Assembly (NCBI RefSeq): GCF_001646865.1
Contig: NZ_LRRB01000028.1
Coordinates: 1-53,715 of the forward strand
Direction: 5' to 3'
Length of the DNA: 53,715 bases
Source of the DNA: Aldersonia kunmingensis
Lineage (GTDB): Bacteria > Actinomycetota > Actinomycetes > Mycobacteriales > Mycobacteriaceae
Part shown: in pieces, positions 30,550 through 39,540 of the stretch
How positions within the stretch are numbered: position 1 is the first letter of the stretch
Layout: every line of letters starts with the position of its first letter
Program-made: the position numbers and the translations under genes
The notes under the pieces: model-generated
The model's database searches: none
Told to the model about the DNA's origin: nothing
The model's input: the letters and a program-made list of their open reading frames with translations, nothing else

Positions 30550-31824
30550 GTGACATCCGAGAGCAGGCCGCGCCCGCCACGCCCGGTATCGCCGATCACA
30601 TCCGAGCGCGAGGTCTTCCTTCCGACCGGTGCACTGGCGGCGGTGAAGCAGGTACGCGATCCGCTGCCCGACACGCTGTTGCGCCGGGTCAAGCAGTTCT
30701 CGGGACGGCTGTCCACCGAGGCGGTCGCGTCCATGCAGGACCAGCTGGACTTCTTCTCCGACCTCGACGCCGATCAGCGCGCCAGCGTGCACATGATCGT
30801 GCAGACAGCGGTGGTCAACTTCCTGGAATGGCTGCAGAACCCCGGCAGTGATATTCGGTTCAGCCTCGACGCCTTCCAACTCGTTCCGCAGGATCTCGCG
30901 CGCCGCCTGACGTTGAGTCAGACGGTCGACATGGTCCGCGTCGCGATGGAGTTCTTCGAACAGTGGCTTCCCGCGCTGGCTCGCAACGAGCGCCAGCTCG
31001 TTGCGCTGACCGAGGCTGTACTCCGGTACGGCCGCGAGCTCGGCTTCGCCGCCGCGTCGGTATATGCGGCGGCCGCAGAGTCGCGCGGTGCGTGGGACAC
31101 CCGGCTCGAGGCTATCGTCGTGGACGCGGTGGTCCGCGGCGACACCGGTTCCGACATGTTGTCGCGCGCGGCGACGCTGAACTGGGACGCCACCGCGCCC
31201 GCCACCGTCCTGGTCGGCACGCCGCCGGCCGACGAGGGCGTGTCGGTTATCGGTTCGGTGCACACGATCGCGCAGAAGCACGGCCGGGCCGCGCTCGCGG
31301 TGGTGCAGGGTTCGCGCCTCGTGACGGTGGTGAGCGGCCATCTGTCCGGCGCGCCGTCGAGCGCCACGTTCATGGCGGAGCTGCTCGACGCGTTCTCCGA
31401 TGGGCCGGTCGTGATCGGCCCGACCATGCCGGTGCTTGGCGCCGCGCACGTCAGTGCCGTCGAGGCCCTGGCAGGTATCGAGGCCGTGATCGGGTGGCGC
31501 GGTGCACCGCGTCCGGTGCATGCAATCGAACTGCTTCCCGAGCGCGCGCTCCTAGGCGATTCGGCCGCTGTGGACGCGCTCAACGAGTATCTGGTGGCAC
31601 CGCTCGCGGCCGCTGGACCGGCCCTCGGGGAGACGCTGGACGCCTATCTGGACAGCGGCGGAGCAGTCGAAACCTGTGCCCGCCTCCTGTTTGTTCATCC
31701 AAATACAGTGCGGTACCGATTGAAGCGAATCGCCGAGGTTACTGGGCGCGACCCGACAAACCCGAGAGACGCCTATGTTCTTCGAATTGCCGCCACCCTG
31801 GGCCGATTGAACGCAAAAAGGTAA
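30550..31824 (+). CDS. mabR: FAS-II operon transcriptional regulator MabR (PucR/CdaR-type HTH)
   Basis: Homologue of Rv2242, reported as the regulator of the mycobacterial FAS-II operon. The 424-residue protein has an N-terminal helical domain of unknown ligand, a middle GGDEF-like region, and a C-terminal PucR-type helix-turn-helix (ETCARLLFVHPNTVRYRLKR near residue 375, then GRDPTNPRDAYVLRIA). GTG 30550 follows GGGAG at nine bases. It sits directly upstream of fabD, with a palindrome at 31928-31946 in the intervening region that could be its binding site. Confidence 0.9.
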   Translation: MTSESRPRPPRPVSPITSEREVFLPTGALAAVKQVRDPLPDTLLRRVKQFSGRLSTEAVASMQDQLDFFSDLDADQRASVHMIVQTAVVNFLEWLQNPGSDIRFSLDAFQLVPQDLARRLTLSQTVDMVRVAMEFFEQWLPALARNERQLVALTEAVLRYGRELGFAAASVYAAAAESRGAWDTRLEAIVVDAVVRGDTGSDMLSRAATLNWDATAPATVLVGTPPADEGVSVIGSVHTIAQKHGRAALAVVQGSRLVTVVSGHLSGAPSSATFMAELLDAFSDGPVVIGPTMPVLGAAHVSAVEALAGIEAVIGWRGAPRPVHAIELLPERALLGDSAAVDALNEYLVAPLAAAGPALGETLDAYLDSGGAVETCARLLFVHPNTVRYRLKRIAEVTGRDPTNPRDAYVLRIAATLGRLNAKR

Positions 31825-31927
31825 CGAATCGCTCAAGATTGTCACATCAGTCACACAAGACTCGGGTGTCGCATCTAGCCGGTAACGCGAAACCGACCCT
31901 TGCCGATGTGGGCGACCGTCCTGCAGG

Positions 31928-31946
31928 TTTGTGGGGATCCCACAAA
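31928..31946. promoter_or_regulatory. Candidate operator of the FAS-II operon
   Basis: TTTGTGGGGATCCCACAAA is an 8+3+8 inverted repeat 67 bases upstream of the fabD start. In M. tuberculosis MabR binds an inverted repeat in the fabD promoter region; position and symmetry here suggest the same. No other clear palindrome lies between mabR and fabD. Confidence 0.6.
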
Positions 31947-32013
31947 ACAGCTCAAAAAGCTTCATGCCTCACGACACGTCACTAGCGCGGGTTCACAGTG
32001 TTCCCTAGAAGAC

Positions 32014-32931
32014 GTGATAGCGCTGCTTGCGCCCGGCCAGGGTGCCCAGACGTCGGGAATGCTCATTCCCTGGCTCGATCTGCCTGGTGCGCGTGATCGA
32101 GTGACCCTGTGGTCCAAGGCGTCCGGCCTGGATCTCGAGCGACTCGGCACGACCGCATCGGACGAGGAAATCACCGATACCGCGGTCACACAGCCGCTCG
32201 TTGTCGCGGCCGCTCTGCTCGCATTCATCGAGTTGGAGCAGGCCGGCTACGCGCCCGCCGAGGCGATCGTGGCCGGGCACTCCGTCGGTGAACTTGCTGC
32301 CGCAGCGGTGGCCGGCGTGATCTCCGCCGACGACGCCGTCAATCTCGCCGCGATCCGCGGTGCCGAGATGGCCAAGGCGTGCGCACTCGAGCGCACCGGC
32401 ATGTCCGCTCTGCTTGGCGGCGACGAGGAAGTCGTCCTCGCCCGGCTCGACGAGCTCGGCCTCGTTCCTGCGAACCGCAACGCGGTTGGTCAGATCGTCG
32501 CCGCGGGCAAGCTCGACGCACTCGCCGAACTCGCCGCGAACCCGCCGGAGAAGGCCCGCGTGCGTGCGCTGCCCGTCGCCGGCGCGTTCCACACCGCTTT
32601 CATGGCTCCCGCGCAGGACGCGGTGACCGCGGCGGTCGCCAAGATCACGCCGTCGGACCCGAAGCTCACGCTGCTGTCCAACTACGACGGCCAGCCGGTC
32701 ACCTCCGGCGCCGATGCCATCGAGAAGATGGCCGCACAGGTCACTCGCCCCGTGCGCTGGGATCTGTGCACCGCGACGATGCGGTCCGCTGAAGTTTCGG
32801 CAGTCGTCGAACTTCCTCCCGCAGGCACTCTCGTCGGTATCGCGAAGCGCGAGCTGCGCGGCACCCCGACCGTCGCCTTGAAGACCCCCGGGGATCTCCC
32901 GGCAGTCGCCGAGCACGGAGGACTCGGCTGA
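32014..32931 (+). CDS. fabD: Malonyl-CoA:ACP transacylase
   Basis: Moves malonate from CoA to AcpM to supply extender units for FAS-II elongation of mycolic acid precursors. The 305 residues start at GTG 32014 with VIALLAPGQGAQTSGML. The nucleophile is in AGHSVGELAAAA near residue 92, the conserved arginine in RGAEMAKAC near 117, the catalytic histidine in GAFHTAFMAPA near 195, and GQ in NAVGQIVAAG. The upstream reading to 31900 would cross the operator and is rejected. First gene of fabD-acpM-kasA-accD6. Confidence 0.96.
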   Translation: MIALLAPGQGAQTSGMLIPWLDLPGARDRVTLWSKASGLDLERLGTTASDEEITDTAVTQPLVVAAALLAFIELEQAGYAPAEAIVAGHSVGELAAAAVAGVISADDAVNLAAIRGAEMAKACALERTGMSALLGGDEEVVLARLDELGLVPANRNAVGQIVAAGKLDALAELAANPPEKARVRALPVAGAFHTAFMAPAQDAVTAAVAKITPSDPKLTLLSNYDGQPVTSGADAIEKMAAQVTRPVRWDLCTATMRSAEVSAVVELPPAGTLVGIAKRELRGTPTVALKTPGDLPAVAEHGGLG

Positions 32932-33035
32932 GCAGCACCCACTGCATCTGATCTTTCAGACCCGAGGACCGGTGAAGTGCCGGGCAACTCCTCGAAATCA
33001 AAGTTCCAACCCCAAAGAAGAAGGGAGCCACCAAA

Positions 33036-33338
33036 GTGGCCGCCACCCAGGAAGAAATCATTGCCGGTCTCGCGGAGATCATCGAGGAAGTCACCGGCAT
33101 TGAGCCGTCCGAGGTGACCATCGAGAAGTCCTTCGTGGATGACCTCGACATCGACTCGCTGTCGATGGTGGAGATCGCCGTTCAGACCGAAGACAAGTAC
33201 GGCGTGAAGATCCCGGACGAGGACCTCGCTGGCCTGCGCACCGTTGGTGACGCTGTCAACTACATCCAGAAGCTCGAGTCGGAGAACTCCGAAGCCGCCG
33301 ACGCCATCCGCGCGCAGCTCGACGCAAAGGACGAGTGA
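33036..33338 (+). CDS. acpM: Meromycolate-type acyl carrier protein AcpM
   Basis: A 100-residue carrier protein holding growing fatty acyl chains on phosphopantetheine attached to the serine of [11 protein letters not shown] (about residue 41). It has the C-terminal extension beyond the standard carrier fold ([20 protein letters not shown]) that distinguishes AcpM from ordinary ACPs. GTG 33036 has AAGGGAG about nine bases upstream. Eight bases separate it from kasA. Confidence 0.96.
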   Translation: MAATQEEIIAGLAEIIEEVTGIEPSEVTIEKSFVDDLDIDSLSMVEIAVQTEDKYGVKIPDEDLAGLRTVGDAVNYIQKLESENSEAADAIRAQLDAKDE

Positions 33339-33345
33339 GGCCGAA

Positions 33346-34596
33346 GTGTCGGGACCTTCCACCAAGAATGGGAATTTTCCCAACGTCGTAGTGACGGCGC
33401 TTGCCACGAGCACGTCGCTCGCGGGTGACGTCGAAACGACCTGGAAGAATCTGCTCAACGGGGAGAGCGGGATCGACGTGCTCGATCAGCCCTTCGTCGC
33501 GGAGTACGACCTCCCGGTTCGGATCGGCGGGAAGCTGAAGGTCGCGCCCGAAACCGTGCTCAGCCGTGTCGAGCTGCGCCGGATGTCCTACGTCGAACAG
33601 CTGGCGACCATCCTCGGTCGCGAGGTGTGGAAGAACGCCGGAAGCCCGGAGGTCGACAAGGACCGCCTCGCAGTCGCGATCGGCACCGGGCTCGGTGGCG
33701 GCGACGCACTGATCGACTCGGTCGACAAGCTGAAGAACGGCGGCTTCCGCAAGGTGTCGCCGCTCGCGGTTCAGATGATCATGCCGAACGGCCCGTCGGC
33801 CGTCGTCGGTCTCGAGCTCGAGGCTCGTGCCGGCGTCATCACTCCGGTGTCGGCTTGTTCGTCGGGTTCCGAGGCGATTGCCAACGCCTGGCGCATGATC
33901 GTGATGGGCGATGCGGACATCGTCGTCACCGGTGGTGTCGAGGGGCACATCGATGCGGTGCCGATCGCGGCATTCGCGATGATGCGCGCGATGAGCACTC
34001 GCAACGACGATCCGAAGGGTGCCTCGCGGCCGTTCGACAAGGACCGCGATGGTTTCGTCTTCGGTGAGGCGGGCGCGCTGATGGTCCTCGAGAGCGAGGA
34101 GCATGCTCGGGCTCGCGGTGCGCAGCCGATCGCGCGAATCCTCGGTGCCGGCATCACGTCGGACGGCTTCCACATCGTGGCTCCCGATCCGGAAGGAACG
34201 GGCGCGGCGCGTGCGATGACGCGGGCGATTCAGACCGCAGGCCTCACCGCAAAGGACATCCAGCATGTCAACGCGCACGCCACTGCCACCCCGATCGGGG
34301 ACACGGCAGAGGCGAACGCGATCAACAAGGCCGTCGGCAACCACGCTTCGGTTTACGGACCGAAGTCGGCACTCGGACACTCCATCGGAGCAGTCGGTGC
34401 GCTGGAATCGGCTCTGACGGTGCTGAGCATCCGCGACAGCATCGTTCCGCCGACCCTGAACCTGGAGAACCAGGATCCGGAAATCGACCTGGACGTGGTG
34501 CGGGGCGAACCCCGTCGCGGCCAGATCGACTACGCGATCAACAACTCGTTCGGCTTCGGCGGACACAATGTTGCACTCGCATTCGGTCGGGTTTGA
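33346..34596 (+). CDS. kasA: Beta-ketoacyl-ACP synthase KasA
   Basis: Condensing enzyme of FAS-II that extends acyl-AcpM with malonyl-AcpM. The 416 residues equal the length of M. tuberculosis KasA. The catalytic cysteine is in [14 protein letters not shown] near residue 170; the histidines are in [12 protein letters not shown] near 310 and [15 protein letters not shown] near 345; the C-terminal loop is [13 protein letters not shown] 33346 has GAGG five bases upstream. M. tuberculosis carries kasB next; here accD6 follows directly after a hairpin, so this may be the sole condensing enzyme of the operon. Confidence 0.96.
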   Translation: MSGPSTKNGNFPNVVVTALATSTSLAGDVETTWKNLLNGESGIDVLDQPFVAEYDLPVRIGGKLKVAPETVLSRVELRRMSYVEQLATILGREVWKNAGSPEVDKDRLAVAIGTGLGGGDALIDSVDKLKNGGFRKVSPLAVQMIMPNGPSAVVGLELEARAGVITPVSACSSGSEAIANAWRMIVMGDADIVVTGGVEGHIDAVPIAAFAMMRAMSTRNDDPKGASRPFDKDRDGFVFGEAGALMVLESEEHARARGAQPIARILGAGITSDGFHIVAPDPEGTGAARAMTRAIQTAGLTAKDIQHVNAHATATPIGDTAEANAINKAVGNHASVYGPKSALGHSIGAVGALESALTVLSIRDSIVPPTLNLENQDPEIDLDVVRGEPRRGQIDYAINNSFGFGGHNVALAFGRV

Positions 34597-34614
34597 CCCG
34601 GCGATAGCTCGGTC

Positions 34615-34644
34615 GGGTGGGTCGCAGGCAACTGCGGCCCACCC
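34615..34644 (+). terminator. GCAA-capped hairpin between kasA and accD6
   Basis: Thirteen-bp stem GGGTGGGTCGCAG / CTGCGGCCCACCC (one T-G pair) closed by the GNRA-type tetraloop GCAA. It begins 19 bases after the kasA stop, at the place where kasB would be in mycobacteria. No T tail; it may be an attenuator or mRNA-stabilising stem and not a full stop. Confidence 0.55.
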
Positions 34645-34725
34645 GCACCACCCGTTCCACCGCACCAACCCCGGGCGGGCATTCACATCAGGCCCGCGCG
34701 AGCATCTGGCCGGCGAGGAGACATC

Positions 34726-36156
34726 ATGACGATCGTGGCGCCCAACAAGTCCGAGGCCACCACTGATCCGCGGGATCCCCAAAATCGACTCGAGCGGTTC
34801 TTCGATGCGGGCACGGTCAAGCTGCTGCATTCTCGCGATAAATCCGGCGTACTGGCTGCCCTCGGCGAGGTCGACGGTTGCCGCACGGTCGCCTTCTGCT
34901 CCGACCCGCTCGTCATGGGCGGCGCGATGGGCGTTGACGGATGCAAGCGCATCGTCGACGCGATCGATACCGCCATCGATTTGACGATTCCGGTAGTCGG
35001 CCTGTGGCACTCGGGCGGCGCACGCCTCGCAGAGGGTGTCGAGGCATTGCACGCCGTCGGCCTTGTTTTCGAGGCAATGGTCCGGGCCTCCGGCCTGGTC
35101 CCCCAGATTTCCGTCGTGCTCGGCTTCGCCGCCGGCGGTGCCGCATACGGCCCGGCGCTCACCGACATCGTGATCATGGCCCCCGAGGGCCGCGTGTTCG
35201 TCACCGGACCGGACGTCGTCCGCAGCGTGACGGGCGAACAGGTGGACATGGAATCGCTCGGCGGTCCGGCCACCCACACCAAGAAGTCCGGTGTCGCGCA
35301 TATCGCCGCCCACGACGAGGCCGATGCCATGCACCGCGCTCGTCGGCTCGTCTCGATGCTATCCGACCAGGGCGAGTTCGATCAGGTCGCGGCCGAGCAC
35401 GGCGACACCGACCTGCGCGCGATGATGCCGGAATCTGCCAAGCGCGCCTACGACGTGAAGCCGATCGTGCACGAACTGCTCGACAACGTGGACGGCGAAT
35501 CGAGCTTCGAGGAACTGCAGGGCAACTGGGCGCGCAGCATCGTCGTCGGCCTTGGCCGCATGGGCGGGCGCACCGTCGGGGTTATCGCGAACAACCCGAT
35601 TCGGCTCGGCGGCTGCCTCAATTCCGAGAGCGCCGAGAAGGCCGCGCGGTTCGTGCGGATGTGCGACGCGTTTGGCGTGCCGCTCGTTGTCGTCGTCGAT
35701 GTGCCTGGCTATCTGCCCGGCGTCAGCCAGGAGTGGGAGGGCGTAGTCCGCCGCGGCGCCAAGCTGCTGCACGCGTTCGCCGAGGCTACGGTCCCCCGCG
35801 TGACCCTTGTGACCCGCAAGATCTACGGCGGTGCCTACATCGCGATGAACGCCCGCGCGCTGGGTGCCACCGCCGTGTACGCATGGCCCGAGGCCGAGGT
35901 CGCGGTCATGGGCGCGAAGGCCGCCGTTGGCATCCTCCACAAGAAGGCGCTCGCCGCCGCACCCGACGACGAGCGTGAGGCGCTGCACGACCGGCTGGCC
36001 GCCGAACACGAGGCCATCGCCGGCGGTGTCGGCCGGGCCATATCGATCGGCGTGGTGGACGAGATCATCGAACCCAAGCGAACCCGCAGCACCATCACTG
36101 CGGCGCTTGCTGCCGCCCCGCAGCGGCGGGGTCGGCACAAGAACATTCCGCTGTAG
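34726..36156 (+). CDS. accD6: Acyl-CoA carboxylase beta subunit AccD6
   Basis: Carboxyltransferase subunit that makes malonyl-CoA (with a biotinylated alpha subunit encoded elsewhere) for FAS-II. The 476 residues are near the 473 of M. tuberculosis AccD6. The two crotonase-like halves carry paired oxyanion glycines: LWHSGGARLAEGVEAL and LGFAAGGAAYGPALTD in the first, VVDVPGYLPGVSQEW and KIYGGAYIAMNARALGA in the second. The end shows the usual PKRTRSTITAAL motif. ATG 34726 has GAGGAG six bases upstream. Last gene of the FAS-II operon. Confidence 0.95.
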   Translation: MTIVAPNKSEATTDPRDPQNRLERFFDAGTVKLLHSRDKSGVLAALGEVDGCRTVAFCSDPLVMGGAMGVDGCKRIVDAIDTAIDLTIPVVGLWHSGGARLAEGVEALHAVGLVFEAMVRASGLVPQISVVLGFAAGGAAYGPALTDIVIMAPEGRVFVTGPDVVRSVTGEQVDMESLGGPATHTKKSGVAHIAAHDEADAMHRARRLVSMLSDQGEFDQVAAEHGDTDLRAMMPESAKRAYDVKPIVHELLDNVDGESSFEELQGNWARSIVVGLGRMGGRTVGVIANNPIRLGGCLNSESAEKAARFVRMCDAFGVPLVVVVDVPGYLPGVSQEWEGVVRRGAKLLHAFAEATVPRVTLVTRKIYGGAYIAMNARALGATAVYAWPEAEVAVMGAKAAVGILHKKALAAAPDDEREALHDRLAAEHEAIAGGVGRAISIGVVDEIIEPKRTRSTITAALAAAPQRRGRHKNIPL

Positions 36157-36192
36157 CTGGCGGCTGGTGAAGAGGCGAGGCCCGGGACCGGG

Positions 36193-36465
36193 TTACCGGT
36201 CCCGGGTCTTGTCGTCTTTGCGGTTACCGTCCCATTCCTCGTCGTTCTCGACGAGACCGTCGAAGGCCGTACCCGACACCATGCCGTTCGAGCCGGGCAC
36301 CACCACTGTCTGGCGCGCACCGGGTTCGTACTTCGCATCGATCTCGGCCATCTTCTTCTTGGACCGTTCCACATCCTCGTCCGAAGGTTTGGGAGGGGCT
36401 TTTGCCTCATCGCCAGTGTCGGGCGGCGGTTGTTCGTCCTTGGGTGTCGCTGTGTTCTCAGTCAC
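36193..36465 (-). CDS. Small charged hypothetical protein
   Basis: About 90 residues, highly charged, with Pro/Glu/Lys-rich N-terminal half (TPKDEQPPPDTGDEAKAPP) and a C-terminal part VVPGSNGMVSGTAFDGLVE. Likely disordered in its first half. GTG 36465 is the start that excludes an Arg-rich, probably non-coding extension to 36627; no convincing ribosome binding site is seen. It converges on accD6. No family recognised. Confidence 0.6.
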   Translation of the reverse strand: MTENTATPKDEQPPPDTGDEAKAPPKPSDEDVERSKKKMAEIDAKYEPGARQTVVVPGSNGMVSGTAFDGLVENDEEWDGNRKDDKTRDR

Positions 36466-36548
36466 CCGAAACGGTTGCCCGATGCTCGTGCGGGCCAAAC
36501 TAGCGCGGAGAAAGACCGAGGTCGGCCGACTGTCGCAGCCCGCAGCGA

Positions 36549-37067
36549 TCAGCCGACGTTGCGGCGCAACCAGGTCACCTCGGCGCCTTCGCCACCGCTG
36601 CGGAACGGTTCGAGCGCGTCGTCCCACGCAGTACCGAGCGCGGTGTCCAACTCGGCGGCGAGCCGCTCGCTGCCACCCTCGAGCATCGCCTTCAGCCGCA
36701 TCTCGCCGACTACGACGTCACCATTCGCGCTGGTACTCCCCCGCCACAGCCCGAGGCCCGGCACGAAGCTGTACCGCTCGCCGTCCACACCCTCGCTGGG
36801 ATCCTCGGTCACCTCGAAGCGCAGCATGCTCCACGACCGCAGTACGTTGGCCAGCCGCGCGGCCGTGCCGACGGGGCCATACCATTCGGTGGTCGCGCGG
36901 AGCAGGCCATCGGAGGCCGGCTGACTGGTCCATTTCAGGTTGGCCGGTGCCTCGAGGGTCGATGACAGCGCCCATTCGACATGCGGGCACAGTGCGGCCG
37001 GAGATGAGTGGACAAACACCACTCCGGTCGTCGCATCGGCGAACTGATTCAATGCGCGCACCTTCAC
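36549..37067 (-). CDS. DUF3145 family protein
   Basis: A 172-residue member of DUF3145, an actinobacterial family often found beside the FAS genes. The N-terminus ALNQFADATTGVVFVHSSPA and the segments CPHVEWALSSTLEAP, RATTEWYGPVGTAARLANVL and RYSFVPGLGLWRG are conserved. Role unknown; the steady link with malonyl/fatty-acid genes suggests a part in lipid metabolism. GTG 37067 is four bases after GGAGGTGTT; the second GTG at 37061 has better spacing to GGAGG. Confidence 0.88.
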   Translation of the reverse strand: MKVRALNQFADATTGVVFVHSSPAALCPHVEWALSSTLEAPANLKWTSQPASDGLLRATTEWYGPVGTAARLANVLRSWSMLRFEVTEDPSEGVDGERYSFVPGLGLWRGSTSANGDVVVGEMRLKAMLEGGSERLAAELDTALGTAWDDALEPFRSGGEGAEVTWLRRNVG

Positions 37068-37415
37068 AACACCTCCGGCTCGACGAGGGACGTCTTCCCC
37101 AACGGCCTGCGTCGAAATCCGAAAGTTTAGGTACTACAGAGACCAGTGTGCCTTGTGTTACGTGTGTTGCGCCACCTTAGCGCCAAATTGGCCGCGTGTT
37201 TGGGCCTTGAGACCAACATTTCCCCTTGTTCGTCGCTCATCCTCGCCCATCGACGGGGTATCGCGCGCGACTTCCGTACGTAAACGAATACAGGTGAAAC
37301 GATCGGACGACGTCGGACCCAACACTGAGCCTGGTGATCGCTGGGCCTGTAACTGCGGCGCCGAATGAAGCGAGTAGCTACCCGACGACGTAGGCCTGCA
37401 CACCTGAGGATGCCG
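37068..37415. other. Intergenic region between DUF3145 and acyltransferase genes
   Basis: About 350 bases of divergent intergenic DNA. It is less GC-rich than its surroundings near 37120-37300 and presumably holds promoters for both flanking genes. I could not assign -35/-10 pairs with confidence and found no strong palindrome or terminator. Short frames here show no ribosome binding site. Confidence 0.5.
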
Positions 37416-38579
37416 ATGCTGGAGCAACAAGGACGACGAACCGGTGCTGGGTCTCGCCCCGTCGGCGAGCTGCCCAGTCTGGACGTGCTGGTCGCCGCGA
37501 CGCCCGCGACGCGTGATCGGGTCGTCGACTTCCTGCGGGCCGCGAGTATCGGCGTTGTCGTCCTATGGCATTGGTCGCTGTCGATCACGCACTGGAATGG
37601 CAACGAGCTCGTCATGCCGAACCCGATCGACTACCTGCCGGGCACATGGGCCGCGACGTGGGTACTTCAGGTGATGCCCGTGTTCTTCTTCGTTGGTGGC
37701 TACGCCAACCTGGCCGGCTGGGAGGCGATCACCCGCGACGGCGGCGGTGCCGCCAGGTTCCTCGGGGCGCGGATGCGTCGACTGCTGTTGCCACTCCTAC
37801 CCTTTCTCGCGGTGTGGCTGGTGTTCGACCTCGCAGTGCAGGCCACCGGGCGGCGCAGCGTGCTCGACTGGGGGATCGTGGTCTTCGTCCCACTGTGGTT
37901 CATCGGCGTCTACGCCGCCGTCGTCGCCGCGGTGCCGATCACGGCGCGCCTGCATCGGGCATGGGGCTGGCGGGTGCCGCTGATACTCGCTGCGGCGGTT
38001 CTCGCTGCCGACGTCCTCCGGCTGGGGCCGGGGTGGGGCGGGGCGGCACCGGGACTGGTTGGCTCAGCGTGCGTGTGGTTGTTCTGCCACCAGCTCGGCT
38101 ACTTCTGGCGGGACGGCACGCTGGCCGCGGGCGGCTGGCCGCGCGCCGCCGCCGTGGCGGCTGCGGGATTCGCGGCGCTGATCATTCTGACGACGCTCGG
38201 TCCCTATCCGCACTCGATGGTTGCCATGCGGGGCGACGACACCAGCAACATGTTCCCGACCACCGCCGCGATCGTGGCACTCGCAACCTTCCAACTCGGC
38301 CTGGTGATGCTCGTCCGGTCGGGGCTCAACGCCTGGCTACAACAGCGCGGACCGTGGCGGGCGGTAGTGGGCGCGAATGGCGTCACCATGCCCGTGTTCA
38401 TCTGGCACATGACCGCACTCGTGGCGTTTTTGTGGTTGTACGAGCGCGCTGGTTTCACGTTGTCCAGCGAGCCGACTACCGAGTGGTGGCTTTCCCGTGG
38501 GGTCTGGATCGTCGGTCCCGGCTTGCTGCTCGCCGGTCTGTTGGCCGCGCTGTCCCGTCTCCGGCGCGCGGCGAAATGA
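37416..38579 (+). CDS. Acyltransferase-3 family integral membrane protein
   Basis: A polytopic membrane O-acyltransferase of the acyltransferase-3 family, which modifies sugars, lipids or envelope polymers. About ten hydrophobic segments are visible. Conserved features: RVVDFLRAASIGVVVLWHW near residue 35 (family Arg/His pair), VMPVFFFVGGYAN near 85, RMRRLLLPLLP near 120 and WFIGVYAAV near 160. ATG 37416 has GAGG six bases upstream; upstream ATGs at 37365 and 37410 add only a basic extension. The substrate is not known. It converges on the serine hydrolase gene four bases away. Confidence 0.85.
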   Translation: MLEQQGRRTGAGSRPVGELPSLDVLVAATPATRDRVVDFLRAASIGVVVLWHWSLSITHWNGNELVMPNPIDYLPGTWAATWVLQVMPVFFFVGGYANLAGWEAITRDGGGAARFLGARMRRLLLPLLPFLAVWLVFDLAVQATGRRSVLDWGIVVFVPLWFIGVYAAVVAAVPITARLHRAWGWRVPLILAAAVLAADVLRLGPGWGGAAPGLVGSACVWLFCHQLGYFWRDGTLAAGGWPRAAAVAAAGFAALIILTTLGPYPHSMVAMRGDDTSNMFPTTAAIVALATFQLGLVMLVRSGLNAWLQQRGPWRAVVGANGVTMPVFIWHMTALVAFLWLYERAGFTLSSEPTTEWWLSRGVWIVGPGLLLAGLLAALSRLRRAAK

Positions 38580-38582
38580 CAG

Positions 38583-39395
38583 TCAGCCCGCGAGTTCCGC
38601 CGCAACCGTATCGCTCAGCTGTGGCCACAGCGGCTTCGCCCAGTCCCCGAAGGGCCGGTCCGTGAGCACGACACAGGCCGCCGACAGCGCCGGGTCGACC
38701 CAGAGGAACGTGCCGGCCTGACCGAAATGACCGAAGGTGCGGGGCGAATTGCTTGTGCCGGTCCAGTGCGGCGCCTTATCGTCGCGCAGCTCGAATCCGA
38801 GTCCCCAGTCATTCGGGCGCTGCGAGCCGTACCCCGGTAGCACGCCGGCCAGGCCGGGAAACTGCACCGTCGTCGCGTCCGCAAGCGTCTCCCCCGCAAC
38901 GAGCTGCGGTGAGAGCAACTCGCTCGCGAACCGGGCGAGGTCCGCAACGGTGGACTGGGCGCCGTGGCCGGCGCTGCCGGTGAGCCCGGAGCCGGTCATC
39001 CCAAGCGGCTCGAACACGGCCTGGTCCAGGTACTCCGGAAACTCGATTCCTGTCTCGGTCCCGATCAGGTCGGCAAGCACTTCGAACCCCGCACTCGAGT
39101 AGATCCGCTTCGTACCCGGCTCGGCCTGCACCCGCGGCGCATCGAATGCGAGGCCGGAGGCATGGGCGAGCAGGTGCCGCACCGTCGAACCCTCCGGTCC
39201 GGCCGGCTGATCGAGTTCGATCGCGCCCTCCTCCACCGCAATCAGCGCGGCGTAGGCGGCAAGCAGCTTGGTGACCGAAGCGAGCGCGAACACCCGCTCG
39301 GTGTCACCGACCGTGGCACGCACGCCGTCCGGTGTGACCACCGCGCCGGCGACATTGTCCACCGACCATTCCCGCACCCGATCCAGACTCTGCAC
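38583..39395 (-). CDS. Beta-lactamase-type serine hydrolase
   Basis: A 270-residue serine hydrolase of the class C beta-lactamase/penicillin-binding superfamily. The active-site SxxK is in FALASVTKLLAAYAAL near residue 41, the YxS/N motif is IYSSAGFEVLADLIG near 99, and a histidine-glycine box lies in FGHFGQAGTF near 228. No signal peptide is seen, so a cytosolic esterase is more likely than a true beta-lactamase. It begins 24 bases from a hairpin and a palindromic repeat. The substrate is not predictable. Confidence 0.88.
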   Translation of the reverse strand: MQSLDRVREWSVDNVAGAVVTPDGVRATVGDTERVFALASVTKLLAAYAALIAVEEGAIELDQPAGPEGSTVRHLLAHASGLAFDAPRVQAEPGTKRIYSSAGFEVLADLIGTETGIEFPEYLDQAVFEPLGMTGSGLTGSAGHGAQSTVADLARFASELLSPQLVAGETLADATTVQFPGLAGVLPGYGSQRPNDWGLGFELRDDKAPHWTGTSNSPRTFGHFGQAGTFLWVDPALSAACVVLTDRPFGDWAKPLWPQLSDTVAAELAG

Positions 39396-39420
39396 GGGTG
39401 AAAACCTACCGCTGTCAACG

Positions 39421-39460
39421 ACGAAGGACGGCAGTGCCGGTGGGGCACTGCCGTCCTCGT
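39421..39460 (-). terminator. Hairpin downstream of the alcohol dehydrogenase gene
   Basis: GGACGGCAGTGCC / GGCACTGCCGTCC forms a perfect 13-bp stem (39426-39456) with loop GGTGG, extendable on both sides past a bulge. It lies between the alcohol dehydrogenase stop (39541) and the serine hydrolase start (39395), so it could end dehydrogenase transcription or precede the hydrolase promoter. Confidence 0.6.
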
Positions 39461-39468
39461 TGTCCTCC

Positions 39469-39516
39469 GTGAACGGAAGATTTGTTGCGTTGAACGGAGT
39501 GAACGCTTCCGTTCAC
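39469..39516. repeat. Dispersed palindromic repeat, copy 3
   Basis: A 48-base element differing from copy 1 (21132-21179) at a single base (ATTTGTTGCG against ATTCGTTGCG). The terminal arms GTGAACGGAAG / CTTCCGTTCAC are perfect. It lies 25 bases from the stop of the alcohol dehydrogenase gene, as copies 1-2 lie just beyond the stop of alanine dehydrogenase, both at 3' ends of minus-strand genes. Confidence 0.85.
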
Positions 39517-39540
39517 TCCGCTGAGCTCAGCCGCGGACGA

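Noticed and set aside
33256-35334. Long minus-strand frame opposite kasA and accD6
   Set aside because: Antisense open frames are common in GC-rich genes with strong third-position bias; it crosses two known genes, is Arg/Asp/His-rich and has no recognisable domain.
38583-39395. Serine hydrolase considered as a true beta-lactamase
   Set aside because: SxxK and YxS motifs are shared with esterases; no signal peptide is seen, so an antibiotic resistance role is not supported.
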